From the NCBI GenBank assembly GCA_016235865.1, contig JACRIK010000027.1, forward strand, positions 152,213 to 216,212: a stretch of 64,000 nucleotides of DNA, given 5' to 3'. The notes beneath the pieces are model-generated. The model was not told the DNA's origin and did no database searches. It saw nothing but the letters and a program-made list of their open reading frames with translations. Positions 1 to 8,968 of the stretch are shown piece by piece (the first letter of the stretch is position 1; each line of letters begins with the position of its first letter). A program made the translations under genes and the position numbers. This stretch comes from Planctomycetota bacterium (lineage in GTDB: Bacteria; Planctomycetota; MHYJ01; JACQXL01).

Positions 1-1
1 C

Positions 2-1279
2 CGCTCTTTGGGGCACCGGAATTACCGGCTTTATTTCATCGGTCAGGGGGTTTCGCTCATCGGCACCTGGATGCAGCATATTGCCATGTCCTGGCTGGTT
101 TACCGGCTGACCGGCTCGGTTTTCCTGCTGAGTTTTGTCGGGTTTGCCAGCCTGGTTCCGTCTTTTATCCTGACCCCGATTGCCGGCGTCATGCTGGACC
201 GCTGGAACTGCCATCGGGTCCTGCTGGTCACCCAAATCCTGGCCATGCTCCAGGCCTTTATGCTGGCGGCCTTGTTCTTCACCGGCGCCATCCAAATCTG
301 GCATATCATCGCCCTGGGTGTTTTCCTGGGCTGTATCAACGCCTTTGATATGCCCACCCGGCAATCGTTCATCGTTGATTTGGTGGAAAATAAAAATGAT
401 TTGGGCAATGTCATCGCCCTGAACTCATCCATGTTCAACAGCGCCCGGATGATTGGTCCGGCTATCGCGGGAATCATCATCGCCGTCACCGGCGAAGGCG
501 TTTGCTTCCTGGTTAACGGCCTGAGTTTTCTGTGCATCATCGTTACCCTGCTGCTGATGAAAATCCCGCACCGGGAGGCAAAACCGCATGCCGGCCATAT
601 CGAGGATTTTAAGTCCGGCCTCAAATACACCTTCGGGTTCCCGCCTATCAGGACCGTAATTCTCCTGCTGGCCCTGCTTAGTTTAGTGGGCATGCCCTAT
701 GCGGTGCTGATGCCGGAGATTGTCAAGAAGGTGCTCCATGGCGGCCCGAACACCTACGGATTCCTGATGGCCGCGTCCGGCATCGGCGCGCTGACCGGCG
801 CGCTTTACCTGGCTTCCCGGAAGACCGTGGCCGGGCTGCTTAAAATCATTCCGATTTCCACCGCGGTTTTCGGCTCCGGGCTGGTGCTGTTCTCCTTGTC
901 GCATTATTTCTGGCTTTCGGCCGGGCTGATGTATTTCTCCGGCCTGGGCATGATGATGCAGATGGCGGCCAGCAGCACCATTGTCCAGACCATCGTAGAT
1001 GACGACAAACGCGGCCGGGTCATGAGCCTGTTCACCCTGGCCTTTATGGGTATCATGCCGCTGGGCATCCTGTTGGCCGGCAGCGTGGCCAGCGTCATCG
1101 GCGCTCCGGCCATACTGGCTATCGGGGGCTGGATCTGCATTCTGGGCGCGGTTCTTTTCGCCTTCCAGCTCCACGCCATAAGAAAACACATTCATCCGAT
1201 TTACGTCCGACTGGGTATCCTGCCGGCGGTCTCAGCCGGCGTCCCAACCGCCGCCCGGCTGGCGACGCCCAGGGAATGA
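2..1279 (+). CDS. MFS exporter, MFS_3 / EntS-like family (5' end cut by window edge)
   Basis: Twelve-helix major facilitator protein, probably a proton-driven drug or siderophore exporter in the inner membrane. The reading frame is open to the first base of the window, and the residues RSLGHRNYRLYF are the usual family N-terminal stretch just before helix 1, so the true start lies outside. Hydrophobic helices run throughout, with the family's DRWNCHRVL loop between helices 2 and 3 and MPTRQSF near helix 4. The C-terminal tail is short and polar. The substrate cannot be read from sequence. No downstream gene on this strand follows closely. Confidence 0.85.
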   Translation, partial: RSLGHRNYRLYFIGQGVSLIGTWMQHIAMSWLVYRLTGSVFLLSFVGFASLVPSFILTPIAGVMLDRWNCHRVLLVTQILAMLQAFMLAALFFTGAIQIWHIIALGVFLGCINAFDMPTRQSFIVDLVENKNDLGNVIALNSSMFNSARMIGPAIAGIIIAVTGEGVCFLVNGLSFLCIIVTLLLMKIPHREAKPHAGHIEDFKSGLKYTFGFPPIRTVILLLALLSLVGMPYAVLMPEIVKKVLHGGPNTYGFLMAASGIGALTGALYLASRKTVAGLLKIIPISTAVFGSGLVLFSLSHYFWLSAGLMYFSGLGMMMQMAASSTIVQTIVDDDKRGRVMSLFTLAFMGIMPLGILLAGSVASVIGAPAILAIGGWICILGAVLFAFQLHAIRKHIHPIYVRLGILPAVSAGVPTAARLATPRE

Positions 1280-1664
1280 AACGTGCCGGTAAATAACGGA
1301 AATCCGGGGCTAGCAGCCCAGATTATTCGCTGGCGCTGTCGCTTCGCGGTCACTGCTATGCTCATCCGCGTCTATCTGCGTGTCCAATCCATCATCGGGT
1401 AAGATACAGTGGAATCAGGAATCGTGTCCTTACAAAACACAGGAAACAGAATAGTAAAATACAGGCTGGAAATCGCGGGCAGTATTACAGTTACAATATG
1501 GATAACCTCGTGGGATATATCCTGTAGATATAAGATGCGAGATATCCCGCTAAAGCAGGATCTAAGAGTCAGTAAGTCACTTTGTTCCAACTGACTCTAA
1601 GAGATGCAAATGGGATGCAGGATATGGGACTCGGCTTAGCGGGGTTTGCTCCGCGTCCTGTTTC
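1280..1664. other. 385-bp spacer without a convincing gene
   Basis: Short ORFs exist on both strands but have no recognisable protein character. The stretch contains an inverted pair GGGATAT / ATATCCC around 1513-1548 and the AGAGTCAGT hairpin at 1565-1600. It also has a motif near 1328 resembling the TTCGCTGG...CGGTC repeats seen at 52319 and inside grpE. It is best read as decayed repeat-filled spacer. Confidence 0.6.
1564..1603. repeat. AGAGTCAGT...ACTGACTCT hairpin, copy 1
   Basis: Nine-base inverted repeat AGAGTCAGT / ACTGACTCT with a loop of about 16 nt. A second copy with the same arms and a similar loop lies at 51859-51896. Both sit at the 3' side of genes on the minus strand, so it could act as a terminator or be a mobile palindrome. 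Confidence 0.65.
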
Positions 1665-3194
1665 CTATTCCTTTTTCTTGCCGGACAGGTCAATGGACTT
1701 GTTGTCCTTATCCCTGGCCGAGGTGATTTCAATGGTGACATTGCCCATCATTTTAGATATTTTTAAGCCGGTGGTATTGTTTTCTTTTTCGCCTTCTTCG
1801 GCTTCCCCGAGCTTGATATAGCCGGCCGGAATGCCGACTCTGTTGAGAGTGGCATCGACCGGTATCCACCGGCCCAGATAGACCTCAGTCCAGGCATGGT
1901 ATCCAAAACGCGAGCCGTCAAAGACCAATCCGCTTATCTGGCGGATCGGCAGGCCCGAGGCCCGGCCCAGGGCGCATAACAATATGGCGTGCTCGGTGCA
2001 ATCGCCGGCTTTGTCGCGCAGGGTTTCAGCGGCTGATTTCTCCGCCACCGCGCCCCGCTCTTTCTTTAGGTTCTGGAATACCCATTCGCAGAGTAAGTTC
2101 GTTGTTTTCAGGGCGTCTCTTTCATCCTTGACTATTGCTTTGGCCTGGGCAACGATAGCCGCATCTTTGCTTTGGATTTTTACGGATGAATTGAGGTATT
2201 TTTTGAACGCCTCATCGCCGGCCGGCGGTTGGACCGGATTTTTTATGCCGTCAGGGATGGCCTTCAGGGTGATGCTGTATTTTTCCTTGTCTTGGACGAC
2301 ATCCTGGTATTCGTTGGCTGGGATGACATCGTCGAATCTTTCCCTGAATGTTATGGTAAGTTTCATCTGCCCGATGGCATAGAATGCGGCAATATTGGCG
2401 TTGGTATTGATATAAGACGAAATCGTCGCGGTCTTGGTCATCTTTTTGGCCTTGGTTTTATTGGTCCGCCTGATTTCAATGCCGGCCATCTTCATCAGGA
2501 CCACGCAGCCGTCCTTGTCAACGTTAACCTGCATTATTTCTCCGGGCATTTCAGAATTGGTCGATTCGGTATAGTAGGTGTCAATCTCTTCCTGGCCAAC
2601 CTTGATTTTCTCCTCTTTCAGTATCTTGACGGTTTCGGTCCGGATGCTTTTGGTTTCCGGGGAAAGGCTTCTTAATGATGTCTCGGCGCCGACCTTCAGG
2701 AGGTCTTTCGCTTTTAATATGAAGCCGTCAATGCCGGGGAACAAGTCGGGCTCTTTCTTAATCGTAGTTATTTCCGGTTTTTCATCGTTCAGCGTTATCT
2801 TGAAGGTGATTTCATCGCCGGATACGCTGATGTCGGAGTTTTTGGCCTGCCCGGCGTTAATTTCGGTTTTGGTGATGCGAATCGGGTAGAAATTCATATC
2901 GACCAGGGAAACCGACCTGTTTTTAATCTCCATGACGTGGCTTTCATCCGTCTGCACTTTCAGCGTCATTTCATCGCTGAATTTATAACATTCCTTTGAC
3001 AGATATTCGGCCTTTTCTATCTTAAAATGGGCAAAGCCGATTTTCTGGTCGGACATGTGGCAATCATACCAGGCTTCCTGGAGCGCGACCGGGTTTTTTT
3101 CCTGGGCATAACCGATGCCGAACATGGTGCTGGCGATTAACAATACGATGAGCAGAGTTCTAGTTTTCGCTGACACGGTCTCAGTAGAGTTCAT
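1665..3194 (-). CDS. Secreted transglutaminase-like cysteine-fold protein
   Basis: 509 aa. The N-terminus (hydrophobic residues 13-28, ending near GYAQ) looks like a signal peptide, so the protein is probably exported. Residues 30-330 form a beta-rich region without a recognised family. The transglutaminase-like core is at about 375-450, with Cys399 in AGDCTEHA, His433 in YHAWTEV and Asp447 in PVDAT in the right order for the triad. In bacteria such domains act as peptidases or amidases on peptides or cell-envelope material, and the substrate here is unknown. A promoter-like TTGACA/TAAGAT pair lies 70-100 bp upstream. A functionally similar but differently built protein is at 33121-34722. Confidence 0.8.
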   Translation of the reverse strand: MNSTETVSAKTRTLLIVLLIASTMFGIGYAQEKNPVALQEAWYDCHMSDQKIGFAHFKIEKAEYLSKECYKFSDEMTLKVQTDESHVMEIKNRSVSLVDMNFYPIRITKTEINAGQAKNSDISVSGDEITFKITLNDEKPEITTIKKEPDLFPGIDGFILKAKDLLKVGAETSLRSLSPETKSIRTETVKILKEEKIKVGQEEIDTYYTESTNSEMPGEIMQVNVDKDGCVVLMKMAGIEIRRTNKTKAKKMTKTATISSYINTNANIAAFYAIGQMKLTITFRERFDDVIPANEYQDVVQDKEKYSITLKAIPDGIKNPVQPPAGDEAFKKYLNSSVKIQSKDAAIVAQAKAIVKDERDALKTTNLLCEWVFQNLKKERGAVAEKSAAETLRDKAGDCTEHAILLCALGRASGLPIRQISGLVFDGSRFGYHAWTEVYLGRWIPVDATLNRVGIPAGYIKLGEAEEGEKENNTTGLKISKMMGNVTIEITSARDKDNKSIDLSGKKKE

Positions 3195-3262
3195 ATTCTA
3201 AGTCCTTTCTTTAATCTTCAATGCGGGCAAAACATGGCTGCAGTTTTATAATGTTTAATCTA

Positions 3263-3290
3263 ATCTTATTTATGACGCGGGAGTTGTCAA
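3263..3290 (-). promoter_or_regulatory. Candidate sigma-70 promoter for the transglutaminase gene
   Basis: On the minus strand TTGACA (3290-3285), a 16-bp spacer, then TAAGAT (3268-3263). The predicted leader to the ATG at 3194 is about 60 nt. Confidence 0.5.
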
Positions 3291-3330
3291 GGAAAAAGCG
3301 CCAGGGTGTCCTTCGGCAGGATCCCCGATG

Positions 3331-3370
3331 TTGAATCGGGACGGAGTTTATCCCCCGATGTTCATCGGGG
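3331..3370. repeat. CCCCGAT...ATCGGGG hairpins
   Basis: Two adjacent stem-loops. The second (3351-3370) is the perfect palindrome CCCCCGATG-TT-CATCGGGGG, and a looser one precedes it. The same core with a different loop occurs at 23312-23331. They sit in the 299-bp spacer at 3195-3493, which has no other recognisable content apart from the promoter. A terminator role for the lipoprotein gene is possible, but there is no U-run. Confidence 0.55.
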
Positions 3371-3493
3371 GGCTGCGGTTACGCAGGGTAAACGGGATAT
3401 GGGACGCACATTCACTACGCCCCAGTAGGGGCTCGTGGTCACTGCGGTGTTCGCTACGCTCAATGTAAACAGCTGGCGCCGAGCCTGACGGCC

Positions 3494-4852
3494 CTATGGT
3501 TTATCCCAGTCGACCACATAGTGGTTGCCGAAGATGTCGTTATAGACCATGCTGATACGGTTGACATTAGCCCAGGGTATGGACCAGGCCGCGCCGGATG
3601 ACGAGGTCAATGGCAGGGTGTGGGTTAATGTGGTCGGCGGGAAGTTGGCGGAGTTATAAAGCCGGCTGGCGCCCTGGGAATAGGTCGGGTCATACTGGGT
3701 GCCGGTGCCGTTTACCTGGATTTCGATGTATTCAATCAGGGTCCGCGGGTCAATGGCCGTGGCATCGCCATTGCCCAGTTTGTAAACCCAATCAAGTTTC
3801 TCAATAGCGTTGCTGCCGTTTAGGGTAACGGTCGGAACGGCCAGGACGATATTGGAGAATGCGGCCGATTGAGCCGGTATGTTGAAGACCAGCGGCACGG
3901 CGTTATAGGTGACGGTGTAGGCGCCGGCCGGCGGGATAACCGGCGCTGAGACGTAAGGCGAGCCGTATAAGGCCTGGTTGGTCTGGGTCTGGGGCGCGGC
4001 GTCGTTGGTCTCTCCCGTCAGGCCGGAGCCGCCCGGACCGGTAAAGGTGACGGTAGGAGGAAAAATGGATACGCCCTGTTCGTAGATGTGGGCGTTGAAC
4101 CTGAACCCGGTGATGTTGGCCGGGGTGACTACCGATGGAGTCAGTCCGACGAAATCGCCGCCGGTGACGAAATACATAATAAACGGACGGTAGAATTTGT
4201 TCTGCAGCAGGTCAATGGTGCCGTTGTTGTCCACGTCGGTGTTTTTTATGACGGCCGCGAAGAAGTCGTCGCCCTGGGCAATGGCCGTTTGCTCTTCGGA
4301 ACTTAAGGGCAGTTCAGAGCCGATGGGGTTGTGCGAGGGTTCGACGATGACGCCGGTGGATGAAAGTATATTCAGGTCAATGGTGGCCAGTTCGGTCATG
4401 GTGACGGTGTCGGCCAGTTTGGCCAGCGGGAGCGAGTCGATGCCGTTGCTGAGAGTAAGATAGCCCAGGTAATTGTCTGAGGCGTCGATGAATATCAGGG
4501 CCGTGGGATATCCCTTGTCCACCTGGATGGCGAAGTTGTCGTTGCTGTCAACCGTGGTAACGAAGTAGTTGCCTCTCTGGTTGAAACCGATGACCTTGGC
4601 CACGTCAGCCGCGGTCAGGGCGTAGAGCCGGGGCGTGAACAGGTCGGCCAGGAAGCGGTCAAGCCAGTTGAGGTGCTTGAGCCGGGCGTGGGTGCCGCCG
4701 GTCAGGGTGCCTTTGATGGTGAGCTTGGCCGTGGTGTTGGCGCTGGAGCCGGAGGAAGAGGATTTACCGCCGCAGCCGATGTAAATCAGTGAGATTAACA
4801 GGGCCAGCGACAGAATCGCGCCGGCGCTGATGGCCAGTTTATTTAGCTTCAT
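3494..4852 (-). CDS. Predicted lipoprotein, unknown function
   Basis: 452 aa. The N-terminal hydrophobic segment (about residues 7-26) ends in IYIGC followed by a Gly/Ser linker, which fits an imperfect lipobox (Tyr at -3) and export as a lipoprotein. The rest is beta-rich and Thr/Asn/Gly-rich, with Ig-like or carboxypeptidase-regulatory-like stretches but no domain I can name. The start has SD-like AAAAGGA upstream, and a well-formed promoter lies 38-66 bp before the ATG. It is probably a single-gene unit. Confidence 0.7.
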   Translation of the reverse strand: MKLNKLAISAGAILSLALLISLIYIGCGGKSSSSGSSANTTAKLTIKGTLTGGTHARLKHLNWLDRFLADLFTPRLYALTAADVAKVIGFNQRGNYFVTTVDSNDNFAIQVDKGYPTALIFIDASDNYLGYLTLSNGIDSLPLAKLADTVTMTELATIDLNILSSTGVIVEPSHNPIGSELPLSSEEQTAIAQGDDFFAAVIKNTDVDNNGTIDLLQNKFYRPFIMYFVTGGDFVGLTPSVVTPANITGFRFNAHIYEQGVSIFPPTVTFTGPGGSGLTGETNDAAPQTQTNQALYGSPYVSAPVIPPAGAYTVTYNAVPLVFNIPAQSAAFSNIVLAVPTVTLNGSNAIEKLDWVYKLGNGDATAIDPRTLIEYIEIQVNGTGTQYDPTYSQGASRLYNSANFPPTTLTHTLPLTSSSGAAWSIPWANVNRISMVYNDIFGNHYVVDWDKP

Positions 4853-4889
4853 AAGACAATCCTTTTCTTAACGGTACAGAATTACCGGT

Positions 4890-4918
4890 AATATAGCAGC
4901 TGGCCCGGGGTTTGTCAA
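4890..4918 (-). promoter_or_regulatory. Strong sigma-70 promoter for the lipoprotein gene
   Basis: Minus strand TTGACA (4918-4913), 17-bp spacer, TATATT (4895-4890). This is near consensus in both boxes and spacing, with a leader of about 30 nt to 4852. Confidence 0.7.
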
Positions 4919-5065
4919 GAGGAATCTGGTATTTTGGGGCGCCCGAAGTTATCGGGATTCGCTGCGGCTGCGCGGATGGACGTAACCCGCCTGAGGCGAG
5001 GGCTAACTCGCAGATAAAGTTCCGGTGTCGCCAAGTGCGGGTAAGAGATTGGCCGGGCGGACGGA

Positions 5066-6052
5066 TTAGATCAGGGTTTTCAGAATCAGGAGGGTCAGGG
5101 CCGAGACCGCGGCCGCGGCCGGAATAGTCAGTATCCAGGCCCAGACGACCTTTTTGGCCACGCCCCAGCGGACCGCGGACAGGCGCCGGGTGGCGCCCAC
5201 GCCGATAATCGAGCCGGTGATGGTGTGGGTGGTCGAGACCGGAATCCCCATGAAGGTGGAGACGAACAGCATGATGGCGCCGCCGGTCTCGGCGCAGAAA
5301 CCGCCCACCGGCTGGAGATGGGTGATTTTCTGGCCCATGGTCTTGACGATGCGCCAGCCGCCCATCATGGTGCCCAGGCCCATGGCCGTGTGGCAGGCCA
5401 GGACCACCCAAAACGGAACGTAGAATTCCGGCCCGAGTTTGCCGGAGGTAAAAAGCAATATGGCGATAATGCCCATGGTTTTCTGGGCGTCGTTGCCGCC
5501 GTGCCCCAGGCTGTAGGCGGCGGCCGAGATGAGCTGAAAGCGCCGGAAGTATTTGTCCACCCGGGCCGGGGTGAAATTGTAAAAGATTAGCTGGACCAGG
5601 TTCATCAGGATGTAACCGGTAATCAGCCCGAGCAGCGGGGACAGGATGATGAAGATGCAGATTTTGAGGATGCCCGATCCGATAACCGCGCCAACGCCGG
5701 CATGGGCCACGGCCGCGCCGACCAGGCCGCCCACCAGGGCGTGCGATGAGCTGACCGGCAGGCCGGCATACCAGGTGAACAGGTCCCAGGTAATGGCGCC
5801 CAGCAGCCCGGCCGCGATGACGGCGGTGGTGATGGCTTCGGGATGGACTACGCCTTTGCCGATGGTGTTGGCCACGTGCAGGCCGAAAAACAGGAAGGCG
5901 ATGAAGTTGAAGAAGGCGGCCCAGGCTACGGCGGCCCGGGGCGAGAGTACCCGGGTCGAGACTACCGTGGCGATGGAGTTGGCCGCGTCGTGCAGCCCGT
6001 TGACGAAGTCGAAGATCAGGGCCACGGCGATGATGATAATTATTATGGTCAT
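5066..6052 (-). CDS. pit: Inorganic phosphate transporter, PiT/PHO4 family
   Basis: 328 aa, about ten predicted membrane helices, matching the short bacterial Pit form rather than the 499-aa E. coli PitA. It carries both family signature repeats: DFVNGLHDAANSIATVV near the N-terminus and GHGGNDAQKTMGI in the middle, each with the Asn-Asp type residues that bind phosphate and cation. It imports phosphate, probably as a metal-phosphate complex with protons or sodium, across the inner membrane. It is divergent from the ATPase operon. No PhoU-like partner (DUF47) is adjacent, which is slightly unusual for this family. Confidence 0.93.
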   Translation of the reverse strand: MTIIIIIIAVALIFDFVNGLHDAANSIATVVSTRVLSPRAAVAWAAFFNFIAFLFFGLHVANTIGKGVVHPEAITTAVIAAGLLGAITWDLFTWYAGLPVSSSHALVGGLVGAAVAHAGVGAVIGSGILKICIFIILSPLLGLITGYILMNLVQLIFYNFTPARVDKYFRRFQLISAAAYSLGHGGNDAQKTMGIIAILLFTSGKLGPEFYVPFWVVLACHTAMGLGTMMGGWRIVKTMGQKITHLQPVGGFCAETGGAIMLFVSTFMGIPVSTTHTITGSIIGVGATRRLSAVRWGVAKKVVWAWILTIPAAAAVSALTLLILKTLI

Positions 6053-6224
6053 ATGGCTTTTTGGCTTTATTGCCTGCCGGCAGGATGATAATTAATCCGG
6101 GGCGATTGTAAAGAAATTAGAGGTTTTTATTGGCTGGTACGGAGAGCCGCGGTTGCGCCGGTCCCGCCTCCGGCGGGGTTTCATTATAGATATTTCTTAG
6201 GCGGACTTTAATTATGCTTTTTTC

Positions 6225-6252
6225 TTGAGTTTTGGCGTAAATGGTGTATATT
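6225..6252 (+). promoter_or_regulatory. Promoter of the ATPase operon, leaderless layout
   Basis: TTGAGT (6225-6230), 16-bp spacer, TATATT (6247-6252), then only 8 nt to the ATG at 6261. There is no Shine-Dalgarno sequence before that ATG. The longer upstream start at 6225 would place the promoter inside the coding region, so 6261 is preferred. Confidence 0.6.
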
Positions 6253-6260
6253 ACATAGTA

Positions 6261-6485
6261 ATGGATACGATTGCCATAATCCTGATTCTTCTCGCCGTGA
6301 GTCTGGGCCCTTCTTTCGTCATCGCTCTGGTTGGTTACGCCAGCATCCAGGCCCTGGGACGCAATCCGTCGGCCGCGCCTAAAATCCAGATGGCCATGAT
6401 TCTGGCTTTTGTCTTTGCCGTGGCTATTGCCCTGATAGCCATGCTGGTGATTTTTAATGTATTTGCGCCTAAGGGGGGAGGATAA
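6261..6485 (+). CDS. F-type ATPase c-like subunit lacking the ion-binding carboxylate
   Basis: 74 aa, two hydrophobic helices joined by the polar loop GRNPSAAPKIQ that is diagnostic of AtpE-type c subunits. In ordinary c subunits, helix 2 holds an essential Glu or Asp that carries the proton or sodium ion. Here helix 2 (residues 43-67) is entirely hydrophobic and the only acidic residue in the protein is Asp2. The glycine repeat of helix 1 is also eroded. The reading frame is clean with no sign of frameshift. It is first in the operon with b/delta, alpha, gamma and beta. It may still form a membrane ring, but ion transport by the classical mechanism is not supported by the sequence. Confidence 0.8.
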   Translation: MDTIAIILILLAVSLGPSFVIALVGYASIQALGRNPSAAPKIQMAMILAFVFAVAIALIAMLVIFNVFAPKGGG

Positions 6486-6512
6486 TCCCGTTAGAGAGCT
6501 TGAGAAAATTTA

Positions 6513-6586
6513 ATTCCCCCTTGTTAAAGGGGGATAAAGGGGGTTATTTAGAACAACCCCCCAACCCCCTTTTTTAAGGGGGATTT
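6513..6586. repeat. CCCCCTT/AAGGGGG quasi-palindrome inside the ATPase operon
   Basis: Nested inverted repeats (AATTCCCCCTTGTTAAAGGG on the left, AAGGGGGATTTT on the right, with AGGGGGTT / AACCCCCC within) fill the 111-bp gap between the c-like and b/delta genes. This is the type of intergenic palindrome dispersed in many bacterial genomes, and a degenerate relative lies at 20710-20753. It could fold in the mRNA and alter relative expression of the two genes. Confidence 0.7.
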
Positions 6587-6596
6587 TAGACGCCTT

Positions 6597-7370
6597 ATGG
6601 AATTAAGAGACACGATTATTTTAGTCATCGGGTTTGTGGTGGTGGCCGGGATTCTGGTGGCCCTGTTGAGGATGGTGCTGGCGGGCCAGTCCAATACGGC
6701 TATCGAGCGGCTGAAGCGCATCAACCAGGATAATCTTCAGCGCGAGCTGGAGTTGAAGAAGAAACTGGACGAGGCCGAGGCCCAATACCAGAGACGGCTG
6801 TCCGAGGCAACCGGCGATATACAGAAGATGAAGGAGAAGATGGAGGACGAGGTCGGCCAGATGAAGCAGAAGGTGGTGGCGGCGGCCGAGAAGGAGAAGG
6901 AGGGCATCCTGTCCGACGCCCGGCAGGAGGTGGCTGACCTGAAGAACGAACTGACCCTGGCGAGCAGCCAGCGGATTGCCGGATTCGCCCAAGAGGTGAT
7001 AAATAAATTGTTGGCCGGCGCAACGGACAGCGATAAAATAGCGGCCGGATTGCACCAGTATTTTATCGACGAGGCGGTGAAGAGAATCAGGTCAATGAAG
7101 AAGGAGATGCTGGCCTCGGCATTGGCCCTTCCGGGACAAGCCGGCTCGCACGAGATAGAGGTGTCGTCCCGGCTGGCCCTGACCGCGCATCAGAAGCAGG
7201 CCCTGAACGAGGCGTTTTCCGAGGCGTCCTCCAAGGCCGTGAAGATTGTCGAGAAACCGGCCAACAGCAAATACCTGGCCGGAGTTTCCATCAAGATAGG
7301 CAACCTGGTCGTAGACGCCACCCTAAGCAACCGGCTTAAGGAAATAGTGGCGGAGATAACGAAGAGTTAG
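6597..7370 (+). CDS. F-type ATPase b/delta fusion subunit
   Basis: 257 aa. One membrane helix at about residues 7-29, then a long charged coiled coil (about 35-130) typical of the b stalk, then a C-terminal region (about 130-257) resembling subunit delta, with the pattern VSIKIGNLVVDATLSNRLKEI near the end. Together it would form a peripheral stator linking the membrane part to the top of the alpha/beta hexamer. b-delta fusions are known from mycobacteria but there a second b is present; none is seen here. It starts at ATG 6597 after the palindromic repeat. Confidence 0.85.
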   Translation: MELRDTIILVIGFVVVAGILVALLRMVLAGQSNTAIERLKRINQDNLQRELELKKKLDEAEAQYQRRLSEATGDIQKMKEKMEDEVGQMKQKVVAAAEKEKEGILSDARQEVADLKNELTLASSQRIAGFAQEVINKLLAGATDSDKIAAGLHQYFIDEAVKRIRSMKKEMLASALALPGQAGSHEIEVSSRLALTAHQKQALNEAFSEASSKAVKIVEKPANSKYLAGVSIKIGNLVVDATLSNRLKEIVAEITKS

Positions 7371-7372
7371 CC

Positions 7373-7419
7373 GTAAATGACGAATGCCTAAATCCTAATG
7401 ACGAATACCAGTAATTTCT
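7373..7419. repeat. AATGACGAAT / CCTAAATCCTAATGACGAAT spacer repeat
   Basis: The 49-bp gap between b/delta and alpha holds two imperfect copies of AATGACGAAT joined by CCTAAATCC. This is low-complexity dispersed-repeat sequence rather than a regulatory site. Confidence 0.45.
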
Positions 7420-8868
7420 ATGCCTGAATTAGTAGAAATCAAAGAGGTTGGGACGGTCAAGGATGTCCGGCGGGGCATTGCCCGGATAGAGGGGCTGACT
7501 TCCTGCATCAATTCCCAGATGATTCATTTCGCCTCGGGCGCCAAGGGCATTGTGATGGGCTTTAACGAGAAGGAGGTCATGGCCCTGGTCATGGGCGACG
7601 AGACCTCGGTCTCATCCGGCGAAGAGGTGACCAGCCGGATTGAGCCGTTCCGGGTGCCGGTGGGCTACGGATACCTGGGCCGGGTGGTCAATTCCTTGGC
7701 CGAGCCGATGGATAACCGGGGTCCGGTCAAGGCGGATGATTATTATCCGGTCTTCCGCGAGGCCCTCGGCGTGATTGACCGCATGCCGGTGGATACGCCG
7801 CTGGAGACCGGCGTCAAGATTATCGATCTGGTCATTCCCATCGGCCGGGGCCAGAGGGAACTGGTCATCGGAGACCGGATGACCGGGAAATCCACCCTGG
7901 GCCTGGATACCATCATTAACCAGAAGGGCAAGGACGTCCTGTGCATTTATTGCTGTATCGGCCGGAGCCAGGCCTCGCTGATGAAGACGGTGCAGTTGTT
8001 CCAGGAATATGGGGCGATGGATTACACCGTGGTGGTGGCGGCCACCGGAGCTGATTCGGCCAATGCCCAATACCTGGTGCCTTACACGGCCTGCGCGCTG
8101 GGCGAGTATTTCATGCTGGCCGGCAAGAATGTCTTTATCGTCTTCGACGACCTGACCCGGCACGCCTGGGCCTACCGCCAGATTGCGTTGCTGTTGGAGC
8201 GCGCCCCCGGACGAGAGGCCTACCCGGGCGATATTTTTTACATCCATTCCCAGATGATGGAGCGGGCCGGCAAGCTCAAGCCGGAATTGGGCAACGGCAC
8301 CATGACCTTCATGCCCATCATCGAGACCATCCAGGGCGATTTCACCGGCTATGTGCCGACTAACCTGATTTCCATCACGGATGGCCAGATTTATCTTTCC
8401 ACTTCGCTGTTCTACGAGGGATTCAAGCCGGCCATTGATATGGGCCTGAGCGTCTCGCGCGTGGGCAGCAAGGCCCAGCATCCGGCCATCAAGGAGGTTT
8501 CCAAGATGCTCCGGCTGGAATACGTCCAATACCGCGAGCTGCTCAAGCTGACCCGGCTGCGCACCCGCTATTCGCCCGAGGTGGAGACCAAGCTGAAGCG
8601 CGGGCAGATACTGACCATTCTTTTCGCCCAGGATAAATACCAGCCGCTGTCGGTCGAGGAAGAGGCGGTGATGTTCTACGCGTTCAAAATAAGAATCCTG
8701 GACCTGATGTTAGTGGATGACGTGCTGTTATTCAAGGCTAATATTATGGGATTCCTGGACAAGAATTATCCCCAGGTGGTGCAAAAGATAAGGGAGACCA
8801 GGAAACTCGCGCCGGACGTAACCGAACAGCTGGACAGGGCGATAATGGAGTTCTTTAAACGGAAATAG
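7420..8868 (+). CDS. atpA: F-type ATPase alpha subunit, short form
   Basis: 482 aa, about 20-30 residues shorter than typical bacterial alpha. It has the N-terminal beta barrel, the nucleotide-binding domain with P-loop GDRMTGKST (canonical GDRQTGKT), and the arginine-finger signature SVSRVGSKAQ that completes the catalytic site of beta. The C-terminal helical domain is present. Non-catalytic nucleotide-binding subunit of the alpha3beta3 head. Gene order is c-like, b/delta, alpha, gamma, beta, without an a or epsilon gene beside it. Confidence 0.93.
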   Translation: MPELVEIKEVGTVKDVRRGIARIEGLTSCINSQMIHFASGAKGIVMGFNEKEVMALVMGDETSVSSGEEVTSRIEPFRVPVGYGYLGRVVNSLAEPMDNRGPVKADDYYPVFREALGVIDRMPVDTPLETGVKIIDLVIPIGRGQRELVIGDRMTGKSTLGLDTIINQKGKDVLCIYCCIGRSQASLMKTVQLFQEYGAMDYTVVVAATGADSANAQYLVPYTACALGEYFMLAGKNVFIVFDDLTRHAWAYRQIALLLERAPGREAYPGDIFYIHSQMMERAGKLKPELGNGTMTFMPIIETIQGDFTGYVPTNLISITDGQIYLSTSLFYEGFKPAIDMGLSVSRVGSKAQHPAIKEVSKMLRLEYVQYRELLKLTRLRTRYSPEVETKLKRGQILTILFAQDKYQPLSVEEEAVMFYAFKIRILDLMLVDDVLLFKANIMGFLDKNYPQVVQKIRETRKLAPDVTEQLDRAIMEFFKRK

Positions 8869-8872
8869 TTAA

Positions 8873-8961
8873 CACGAATGGGACGAATGGTACGAAAAGC
8901 GCAATAACAAGATAAATATTATTCGTATTACTCGGAATTATTCGTGTGATTCGTGTTTAAG
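8873..8961. repeat. CACGAAT-type dispersed repeat between alpha and gamma
   Basis: Multiple imperfect copies of ACGAATGG and its complement ATTCGT (inverted halves ACGAATGG... and ...TTATTCGTGTGATTCGTGT) fill the 100-bp gap. Relatives occur at 52265-52303 and 55650-55750. The inverted halves can pair into a long imperfect hairpin within the operon mRNA. Confidence 0.6.
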
Positions 8962-8968
8962 TATTCTT

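Noticed and set aside
1372-1594. Small ORFs on both strands in the first spacer
   Set aside because: No protein character, and they run through inverted repeats.
6225-6260. Longer N-terminus for the c-like subunit
   Set aside because: The extra 12 codons cover the TTGAGT/TATATT promoter and do not match c-subunit N-termini.
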